A stretch of DNA of 64,000 nucleotides from an uncultured Oscillospiraceae bacterium (GTDB taxonomy: Bacteria; Bacillota; Clostridia; Oscillospirales; Ruminococcaceae): the NCBI GenBank assembly GCA_934448295.1, contig CAKSEY010000010.1, forward strand, positions 1-64,000, given 5' to 3'. The first letter of the stretch is position 1. Every line of letters starts with the position of its first letter. Positions 58,885 through 64,000 of this stretch are shown here, one piece after another. Position numbers and translations under genes: made by a program. Below the pieces are notes generated by a model. It was not told the origin of the DNA. It ran no database searches and saw only the letters and a program-made list of their open reading frames with translations.

Positions 58885-58962
58885 TTATTCCTTGCCCGAA
58901 AGCCGGGGCATTCGCCCGAATCGGAAATTTCTGCGCAGCAGCTTTGTGAATATCGCATTCAT
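58885..58962 (-). CDS. 25-codon upstream ORF in the metNIQ leader
   Basis: MNAIFTKLLRRNFRFGRMPR followed by LSGKE is preceded by GAGAGGAGCC, a strong ribosome site about nine bases from the ATG, and lies between the metN promoter and metN. The peptide is basic and amphipathic, with only one methionine after the start, so a classic methionine attenuator is unlikely. It could be a regulatory upstream ORF or a small protein. Confidence 0.45.
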   Translation of the reverse strand: MNAIFTKLLRRNFRFGRMPRLSGKE

Positions 58963-58983
58963 TTTTCCGGCTCCTCTCGTTTA

Positions 58984-59000
58984 CCTATCAATCATATAGG
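58984..59000 (-). promoter_or_regulatory. putative sulfur-regulator operator at metN
   Basis: CCTAT (58984-58988), seven bases, ATAGG (58996-59000), lying at about +7 to +23 from the predicted metN transcription start. metY has CCTAT-N6-ATAGG in the same relative place. Confidence 0.5.
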
Positions 59001-59013
59001 CTTTATGTTCTGT

Positions 59014-59042
59014 ATTATAACAGCAAAAACCTTGTTTGTCAA
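59014..59042 (-). promoter_or_regulatory. promoter of metNIQ
   Basis: Minus strand TTGACA (59042-59037), 17 bases, TATAAT (59019-59014), both perfect. The leader to metN is about 190 bases. No S-box riboswitch core was found in it. Confidence 0.85.
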
Positions 59043-59210
59043 TAGGTTTTTGATAATTCATATAAATTTTATAGGCTTAGTCTATACTGCATTAAGTTTT
59101 CAACATATTTTGTGAAATGTGCACAAAATCGCTGCTGGATATTTTTCCCGGCAGCGGGAGTTATATGCATGGCGGATCAATATTGCCTGCACATATGCGC
59201 GGTATACTCC

Positions 59211-59231
59211 GCAGGAGCCGCTCGCTCCTGC
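59211..59231. other. hairpin immediately upstream of the azlC promoter
   Basis: GCAGGAGC (59211-59218) pairs with GCTCCTGC (59224-59231), ending exactly where the -35 box begins. It could be an operator or a terminator for unmarked upstream transcription. Confidence 0.5.
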
Positions 59232-59260
59232 TTGACACATGGCGAAAAAAGTGCTATAAT
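59232..59260 (+). promoter_or_regulatory. promoter of azlCD
   Basis: TTGACA (59232-59237), 17 bases, TATAAT (59255-59260), perfect boxes. Confidence 0.85.
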
Positions 59261-59293
59261 TAATCCGCATTTTTTTCGGAAGAGGGAATAAAA

Positions 59294-60019
59294 GTGGAAA
59301 GCAAAGGAAAACAGTTTCTATATGGAATGAGGGCGGGACTTCCGGTGGTGCTGGGATATATCCCGGTGGGGATAGCCTACGCTGTAATGGCGCGGCAGGC
59401 GGGATTCTCCGTGCCTGAGACCTGCGGAATGTCGCTGCTGGTCTATGCCGGAGCCGCTGAGATGATGGCTGTCGGAATGTATGCGCAGGGCGCCGCGATA
59501 ATCACTATAATCATTACCACGTTTATTCTGAACCTCCGGCATATAATAATGAGCACCTGCGTCAACAACAAGATGAAGAATGCGCGCACAGCGCCGAGGC
59601 TCCTTGCGGCATTCGGAATAACGGACGAGGCTTTCGCGCTGTTCACCACGACCCCGCAGAAGCAGGCAACGTTCCCGTATTTTATAGGAATAGCGCTGGT
59701 GACGTATTCCTCCTGGAATATAGGCTCGCTTATCGGGGCGCTTGCCTCCGACCTGCTGCCGCCGCTGGTGACGGCAAGCCTGGGAGTTTCGCTGTACGCG
59801 ATGTTTATCGGGCTGCTTCTGCCGGGGCTTCGCGGAAACGCGCGGCTGCTGGTGCTGGTAATAATTACCGCCGTAATGAACACGGTGCTTTCGCAGTTCA
59901 TTGACGGAAGCTGGGCGCTGATAATTTCAACGCTGGTTTGCGCCGGGATAGGCGTGTTCTTCGTCGGCCTGAAGGACGACGAGCCCTCCGCAGAAAAGGA
60001 GGACGGCGATGAGAACTGA
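59294..60019 (+). CDS. azlC: AzlC-family branched-chain amino acid exporter subunit
   Basis: 241 residues with about seven or eight transmembrane segments. GMRAGLPVVLGYIPVGIAYA, LLVYAGAAEMMAVGM and the ILNLRHIIMS segment are hallmarks of AzlC/YgaZ proteins, which export valine, leucine or isoleucine (and analogues) with AzlD. The start is GTG behind AGAGGGAATAAAA. The azlD gene overlaps its end by 11 bases. Confidence 0.9.
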   Translation: MESKGKQFLYGMRAGLPVVLGYIPVGIAYAVMARQAGFSVPETCGMSLLVYAGAAEMMAVGMYAQGAAIITIIITTFILNLRHIIMSTCVNNKMKNARTAPRLLAAFGITDEAFALFTTTPQKQATFPYFIGIALVTYSSWNIGSLIGALASDLLPPLVTASLGVSLYAMFIGLLLPGLRGNARLLVLVIITAVMNTVLSQFIDGSWALIISTLVCAGIGVFFVGLKDDEPSAEKEDGDEN

Positions 60020-60320
60020 GATACTTATTCTGATACTCGGCATGACTCTGGTGACGTATATTCCGAGGGCGCTGCCCGCAGTGCTGATAGGCAAGCTGAA
60101 ATTCAGCCCGAGGTTCGAGAAATTCCTGAAGCTGATACCCTATACGGCAATGGTGTCGCTTATCTTCCCGGGAGTGATAATGGTGGACGAGAGCCGGCTC
60201 TACATAGGCATAGCCGGGGCGCTTGCCGCAGGGATACTCGCGTGGTTTAAGAAGCCGATAATCGTGTGCGTGCTTTCGGCGGTGGCGGTGGATATGCTGC
60301 TTTACTGGCTTATTCCATAA
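60009..60320 (+). CDS. azlD: AzlD-family branched-chain amino acid exporter subunit
   Basis: 103 residues with about three or four transmembrane segments. MTLVTYIPRALPAVLIGKLKFS and RFEKFLKLIPYTAMVSLIFPG match AzlD/YgaH. It is the small partner of AzlC, translationally coupled to it through overlap; AAAAGGAGG lies inside the azlC end. Confidence 0.9.
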   Translation: MRTEILILILGMTLVTYIPRALPAVLIGKLKFSPRFEKFLKLIPYTAMVSLIFPGVIMVDESRLYIGIAGALAAGILAWFKKPIIVCVLSAVAVDMLLYWLIP

Positions 60321-60327
60321 AAAATAT

Positions 60328-60354
60328 GCGGCGCAGTTCAAGTGACTGCGCCGC
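60328..60354. terminator. bidirectional terminator after azlD
   Basis: GCGGCGCAGT (60328-60337) pairs with ACTGCGCCGC (60345-60354). TTCTC follows on plus; ATATTTTTT follows on minus, so it serves the minus-strand methyltransferase best. Confidence 0.8.
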
Positions 60355-60357
60355 TTC

Positions 60358-60933
60358 TCACATATCTTTAAGTATAAGTATCGGAATAGGAGGGCAGTTC
60401 GGGCGGTTGACGAACGGCATTTCGATGACCGTGAACCTGCTGCTGTCAATGGTCGGGAGGTATTCCAGCAGAGCGTCGCGCTCCTCGAAGCCGGTTTCCC
60501 TGCCGTAGTAGATTATCAGGGTCATGACCCCGCCGCTTTTCAGCAGCTTCAGCCCCTTTTCTATCGCTGGAATACTGGTGGATTTGTTGGTGAAAACGTT
60601 GTGGTCTCCCCTGGGCAGCCAGCCGAAGTTAAAGGTAATGCAGGAGACCGTGTTTTCCTCCGCCACCTCGTCCATTTCGCTGTGGCTTTTCAGCAGAACG
60701 TCCGCGCGGTCGGACATTCCGTTTGCCGCAAGCAGCTCCCGGGTGCTGTCCACCGCGTCCTGCTGGATATCGAAAGCGGTAACGTGCCCGGTTTCTCCCA
60801 CCAGCTTCGCGAGGAAAAGCGTGTCGTTCCCCCTGCCGGCGGTGGCATCAATGCAGATGTCGCCGGGCTGTACCTTTTCGCTTATCACTCTGTGGATTAT
60901 ATTCAGCGCGCTGAAATGCTTTCTTGGATCCAT
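60358..60933 (-). CDS. mnmM: YtqB/MnmM-like tRNA methyltransferase
   Basis: 191 residues. A Rossmann SAM-binding fold is shown by GDICIDATAGRGNDTLFLAKL and TAFDIQQDAV; NFGWLPRGDH and IYYGRETGFEERDALLEYL match the YtqB/PF06962 family. The Bacillus and Staphylococcus members make the 5-methylaminomethyl group of wobble uridine in tRNA. The assignment rests on family similarity. Confidence 0.78.
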   Translation of the reverse strand: MDPRKHFSALNIIHRVISEKVQPGDICIDATAGRGNDTLFLAKLVGETGHVTAFDIQQDAVDSTRELLAANGMSDRADVLLKSHSEMDEVAEENTVSCITFNFGWLPRGDHNVFTNKSTSIPAIEKGLKLLKSGGVMTLIIYYGRETGFEERDALLEYLPTIDSSRFTVIEMPFVNRPNCPPIPILILKDM

Positions 60934-60945
60934 GTTGTCCTCCGT

Positions 60946-61491
60946 TTATTTGTTTTCTGTCAGATACGCCCTGAACATAAGCCCCGCGAGCTTTCCGGTC
61001 CACGAGGTCATGAGCGCCTTGTATTCCGGCGGTGTGACCGACTTGCCGATTCCCATTACGTCGTAGGTCACGGGGCCTTCCTTTATCAGCGTTCCCCAGT
61101 CCTCAAAGCCGTTTTTCAGGTAGAACCTGCGTCGGCTCTCGCGCTGCGGGTAGTTCCCGGCGGTCTGGTCGAGCTGTTCCCGGGCGAGAAACAGCCGCTT
61201 GCCCGGGTAGCGCTCCCGCAGGGCGGCGATGATTTTTCCGCCGGTGCCGCGCCCGCGCTGTTCCTCGGCTACGGCGAGATAAAACAGATACGCCATATCG
61301 TCCAGCGTGACCACATAGGCAAGCCCCGCGAATTTTCCATCGTCAAAGGCGGTAAGAGCCTCGGCGCGTCCCTGGGCGGCGCGGCTCTTCAGAAGAAACC
61401 ACGGCGCACGCTCCTCTTTCGGGAATGCGGTCAGATAAAGCTGTTTGTACAGCGCGAGGTCGTTTTTGGTGTATGGGGTAAGGGTCAGCAT
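60946..61491 (-). CDS. GNAT-family N-acetyltransferase
   Basis: 181 residues. The acetyl-CoA loop AVAEEQRGRGTGGKIIAAL is clear, preceded by DDMAYLFYLAV and followed by RRRFYLKNGFEDWG. The ATG at 61489-61491 follows AAAGGAACCGT; an in-frame ATG seven codons upstream lacks a site. It is 12 bases before the methyltransferase gene. The substrate is unknown. Confidence 0.85.
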   Translation of the reverse strand: MLTLTPYTKNDLALYKQLYLTAFPKEERAPWFLLKSRAAQGRAEALTAFDDGKFAGLAYVVTLDDMAYLFYLAVAEEQRGRGTGGKIIAALRERYPGKRLFLAREQLDQTAGNYPQRESRRRFYLKNGFEDWGTLIKEGPVTYDVMGIGKSVTPPEYKALMTSWTGKLAGLMFRAYLTENK

Positions 61492-61517
61492 ACGGTTCCT
61501 TTCAAAAAACAAATTCT

Positions 61518-61540
61518 GGGAGAGGTGTAGCCCTCTCCCG
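61518..61540. terminator. first copy of a duplicated terminator-like hairpin
   Basis: GGGAGAGG and CCCTCTCCC form a stem; nearly the same 23-base sequence recurs at 61920-61942, with T/C as the only difference in the loop. The two copies bracket a roughly 380-base insertion. Confidence 0.7.
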
Positions 61541-61566
61541 TCAGCTTGCTAAAAAAGTATAAATTT

Positions 61567-61916
61567 AGACAGTCAAGAAATCGTCAGATGCTATGAACCC
61601 GCATGACGGCTAGGCTTTTCAGACGTTGCCCTTTGTTGCCCGATATCGTGGTCTGTCGTTAGTTTGGCGCAACGCGAAACGAATCCGTTAAACGATCATG
61701 TGATTTTTTGCGCCAAACTAACCCCTTCGGCGCTTCGCGCCACCTCCCCCACCGGGGGAGACACGGGCTTTGGGGCAACACCACAAACATCGTGTTTGTG
61801 CCTGCCGTCGTGCGGAGTTGTGACACGATGTCACAAGCGAAAGCCAAGAGCGCGGCATGGACGCCGCGCAGTCAAGTTTTCGCCAAACGACTCAGATGGC
61901 GGTTTATTGACTGTCT
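61567..61916. mobile_element. palindrome-rich insertion with inverted ends
   Basis: AGACAGTCAA (61567-61576) is mirrored by TTGACTGTCT (61907-61916). Inside are a 15-bp perfect inverted repeat GTTAGTTTGGCGCAA (61658-61672) with its partner at 61708-61722, CTCCCCC/GGGGGAG (61744-61760) and CACAAACA/TGTTTGTG (61783-61801). A GGGGCAACACC tract at about 61772-61782 recalls the end of the MITE at 47711. No coding capacity is evident. It looks like one or more nested nonautonomous elements. Confidence 0.65.
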
Positions 61917-61919
61917 GAT

Positions 61920-61942
61920 GGGAGAGGTGCAGCCCTCTCCCG
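61920..61942. terminator. second copy of the duplicated terminator-like hairpin
   Basis: GGGAGAGG/CCCTCTCCC again, eight bases after the NlpC/P60-like stop codon on the minus strand, where it is the natural terminator position for that gene. Confidence 0.7.
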
Positions 61943-61949
61943 GATAAAA

Positions 61950-62564
61950 TCAGCTTATTGCCACGCCGCGGAAGAAATGCCCGCGGTAGTAATCTGTGGT
62001 TATATTGACTTCCTTGACCTGCGTGCCCGGCATAAGGCAGGCGATCATGATCCCGTCGCCGGAGTATATCCCGCCGAATTCAGCGACTGCGCCGCCCTCT
62101 GAGAAGAACACCAGGTCGCCGGGAACAAGCTCGGAATATGATATTTCGGTGCCCCATTCGGACTGTGCGGAAACTCCGCGCGGGCAGGTGATGTAGCCGC
62201 TTTCGCGCAGAACGTAGTAAATGAAGCCGCTGTTGTCGAAGCCGGTCTGCGGTGATTCGCCGCCGTCCGCGAAGCTTGTGCCGATAAGGGAGCGGGCGAG
62301 AAGGATTATATCCCCGGTGGATTCGGTCGGGGTGCGCTCCGGCTCGGAGGTTTCCTGGGTAGGCTGCGCCGCCGGCTGGGGCTGAACCTCCTCGGTGGGA
62401 ACTATGACAGCAGGCTCGGTGTCAGGGGTGGTGACGGAGGACGTGATACTCTCAGTCTGCGAGCTTTCCTCTTCGCGCTTGTTATTGCTTATGGAGATCC
62501 CGACTGCAATTATCGCAACGGCTATTACAACAACCGACAGAACAAGTATAAGTGCATTCTTCAA
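61950..62564 (-). CDS. membrane-anchored NlpC/P60-like protein lacking catalytic residues
   Basis: 204 residues. A transmembrane anchor (about 4-26) is followed by a Pro/Thr/Glu/Gln-rich linker (29-83) and an NlpC/P60 fold. The position of the catalytic Cys in the usual DCSGF motif is Asn111 (GFDNSGF), and the usual HVGIY reads F163-GGIY, so His is missing as well. LVPGDLVFF is kept. It cannot hydrolyse peptidoglycan by the normal mechanism and may bind it or scaffold. The start is TTG behind AAAGGGGGA. Confidence 0.85.
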   Translation of the reverse strand: MKNALILVLSVVVIAVAIIAVGISISNNKREEESSQTESITSSVTTPDTEPAVIVPTEEVQPQPAAQPTQETSEPERTPTESTGDIILLARSLIGTSFADGGESPQTGFDNSGFIYYVLRESGYITCPRGVSAQSEWGTEISYSELVPGDLVFFSEGGAVAEFGGIYSGDGIMIACLMPGTQVKEVNITTDYYRGHFFRGVAIS

Positions 62565-62611
62565 GCCGTATCCCCCTTTCCTGTCAAATGTTATTCGATG
62601 TTTATGTATTT

Positions 62612-62641
62612 ATTATACTACAAACACGACATGAAATTCAA
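62612..62641 (-). promoter_or_regulatory. promoter of the NlpC/P60-like gene
   Basis: Minus strand TTGAAT (62641-62636), 18 bases, TATAAT (62617-62612). Confidence 0.7.
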
Positions 62642-62693
62642 GAGCAAAACGGTTACAATATTCTTACAATATGGTTACAATTCTGTGAAAACC

Positions 62694-64000
62694 TTATTCA
62701 AACCTGAACCAGTCGAAATCAAACTTAGAGCCGGGCATGAACACAAAGCTGATATCGTTGACCCCGGTTATCTCAGGGATATCGAAGCCCTGCTCCCTGC
62801 CGCCGTCCTGCATGAATTCAAGCAGCACGGTTTTCTGCGAGCCGCCCTCCGGGGTATAGCGGAGCTGTATCTGGTTCATGGGATTCCCGGTCGCGCCGGA
62901 GATGACCAGCCGCTTTGAGCCTGCCGTGCCGAAGTCCAGCCCCTCGTAATTGATGATAACGTTGTTGCCGATGTCGGTGACGCTTCTTCCGGTGACGCGG
63001 AAATCATCGCCGTAAACGCTGTCCGCTTCGCCTGTCCAGTTGGTGTCGAACGCGCGCTCCACCTCGATGAACCGGAATCCTCCGAAGATTATGCGCGTGT
63101 CTATTACCACGGAAATAGTGTGAACTCCGGTGAGCCTCTGCGCCAGCCTGAAATCCTGCCCCGCAAAGCCGCACCAGTGCCCGTTGTTGGAGAATTCCGC
63201 GCGGCAGAGCAGGGAACCGCTGTCCGGCGCGCCCTCCCATACCTCCACAGGGACGTCGGCGCAGGTGCCGACGCTCAGCGAAACGAATTCCGAGCCGGTC
63301 TTGCCGAAATCAACGTCGTTGTAGGTCATGACGGTCTTTCCGTCGAAATTCGACAGCGCGCCGTCCTCAATTATGTTGATGGGGACGTTGGAGCAGTCCA
63401 GCGTGCTTGCGGAAATGAAGCCGTATGCATCGCGAACCGCCGCGCCGAGCCCCTCGGCGCTGAACGGAATATCCGCGATTATCTGCGGGTGTTCCGCTCC
63501 GTTGAACACCATAGCGCGGACGAAGAATTCGCCGTCGCCCTTTGCCTTGACCACGGCGCTCAGCCCATCGCCGGAAATCTCCGCGAGGGAGCTTTCCACG
63601 CCGTTTCTGCGGACTGTGCTCCAGCTTACGTCAGCGTAGGTGCAGTTTTCCGGCAGGAGCTTCACGGTTATCGCTGCGGAGGGGCGCTCTGGTGTGAGGG
63701 AGCTCCCCCCCTCGATATGCGGAATGATCATTCTCGCGGGAACCTCGCCAGTGTAAGCCGGGCATACCGCCGGGAACGCGTTTTCCGTGACAACGCTCAC
63801 GCCAGCGGGGGCTCCGCATTCCTCCGAGCGGAGGTTGAGCTCAGCGGTCTCCAGCCCCTCGGAGTACGCGCGGACTGTGATGCTTCCAGGCTCCAGAGTG
63901 CTCTCTACCATGGCGAGGAGCTTTCCGGAGAACAGCCTGCGGTTGTCGCCCTTGTAGCTGTCGTAGTCGGTGGAATCTCCGTTGTCAAGACCCACAAGCC
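62694..64000 (-). CDS. C-terminal part of a GH2 beta-galactosidase-like enzyme with carbohydrate-binding modules (partial)
   Basis: The gene runs off the window end, so only about 435 C-terminal residues are seen. It opens with GLDNGDSTDYDSYKGDNRRLFSGKLLAMV, read in parts, a segment typical just after the barrel of GH2 beta-galactosidases. Two beta-sandwich CBM6-like modules follow, each with NV..NYEGLDFGTAGSK or TYNDVDFGKTGSE-type signatures and a closing HTISVVI/NDISFVF strand. The catalytic domain is outside the window. The substrate is unknown. Confidence 0.78.
   Translation of the reverse strand, partial: LVGLDNGDSTDYDSYKGDNRRLFSGKLLAMVESTLEPGSITVRAYSEGLETAELNLRSEECGAPAGVSVVTENAFPAVCPAYTGEVPARMIIPHIEGGSSLTPERPSAAITVKLLPENCTYADVSWSTVRRNGVESSLAEISGDGLSAVVKAKGDGEFFVRAMVFNGAEHPQIIADIPFSAEGLGAAVRDAYGFISASTLDCSNVPINIIEDGALSNFDGKTVMTYNDVDFGKTGSEFVSLSVGTCADVPVEVWEGAPDSGSLLCRAEFSNNGHWCGFAGQDFRLAQRLTGVHTISVVIDTRIIFGGFRFIEVERAFDTNWTGEADSVYGDDFRVTGRSVTDIGNNVIINYEGLDFGTAGSKRLVISGATGNPMNQIQLRYTPEGGSQKTVLLEFMQDGGREQGFDIPEITGVNDISFVFMPGSKFDFDWFRFE

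Noticed and set aside
58819..59013. S-box (SAM-I) riboswitch in the metN leader
   Set aside because: The conserved core of the S-box, including its 5' purine-rich and GAxGGA-type segments, is not present; only an upstream ORF and small palindromes were seen.

Overview
This window looks like chromosomal DNA of a gut-type anaerobic Clostridia member, most like Ruminococcus or [Eubacterium] siraeum in the Oscillospiraceae. Supporting signs are a GC-rich, GAG/AAG-rich coding style with sharp TTGACA-N17-TATAAT promoters, the Firmicutes block gdpP-rplI-dnaB-tilS-ftsH, RNase J, DnaD/DnaI primosome genes, a 28-codon spoVM, ferredoxin-linked 2-oxoacid oxidoreductase, a PPi-type phosphofructokinase, plant-glycan hydrolases (GH26, GH31, GH2) and a serpin. 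No rRNA, tRNA or CRISPR array was seen. The species name is inference.

Layout. 1-3.86 kb is AT-richer mobile DNA: an intact tyrosine recombinase, then a TnpW-like small gene and a large serine recombinase whose catalytic N-terminus is split from the rest by one extra T. 3.87-4.42 kb is a consensus promoter and a roughly 500-nt structured leader for RNase J. 4.4-13.5 kb is core information processing (rnj, gdpP, rplI, dnaB, tilS, ftsH). 13.6-18.9 kb holds a GNAT, a zinc-ribbon membrane protein, an MRP/ParA-like ATPase leading into a four-subunit 2-oxoacid:ferredoxin oxidoreductase operon, and a YdcF protein. 19.0-21.0 kb is dnaD/dnaI. 21.0-23.5 kb has two phosphofructokinases, one with ATP-type and one with PPi-type residues. 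23.6-25.2 kb is gdhA. 25.6-27.9 kb is a phage-like regulatory cassette (sigma-like HTH, XRE repressor, ImmA/IrrE peptidase) and a lone HTH gene.

27.9-38.5 kb contains a hairpin-rich repeat island, metY, a radical SAM protein, an intracellular GH26, a DUF4358 lipoprotein, an ECF transporter S component, a HAD phosphatase, an orphan AgrA/AgrC-like two-component system and galT. 38.6-40.6 kb is the most intriguing locus: an ECF sigma factor overlapping by 4 bp a membrane-anchored serpin with an anti-sigma-like cytoplasmic tail. 40.7-46.4 kb has DUF2461, an isolated terminase pair, a MIF-like tautomerase, a Nudix hydrolase, ung, a flavin reductase, and a membrane protein coupled to a small C39/papain-like protein. 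46.5-50.7 kb has a LacI regulator, a 173-bp MITE-like element, a 55-codon membrane peptide with spoVM, a permease and a diguanylate cyclase. 51-53.3 kb is a YicI-like alpha-xylosidase. 53.5-58.8 kb is an aminotransferase, a GlcD-like flavoprotein and metNIQ. 59.3-64 kb has azlCD, MnmM-like methyltransferase, GNAT, a palindrome-rich insertion, a catalytically dead NlpC/P60 protein and the 3' end of a GH2 gene running off the window.

How they connect. metY and metNIQ share a CCTAT-N6/7-ATAGG palindrome just downstream of their promoters, suggesting one sulfur regulator. metNIQ lies next to a D-2-hydroxyacid dehydrogenase-like gene and an aminotransferase that could regenerate methionine from its hydroxy or keto analogue. 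galT, the GH31 gene and the ECF transporter gene each carry a palindrome at the promoter or transcription start. The glycoside hydrolases, two PFKs and VOR-type oxidoreductase fit a polysaccharide- and amino-acid-fermenting lifestyle.
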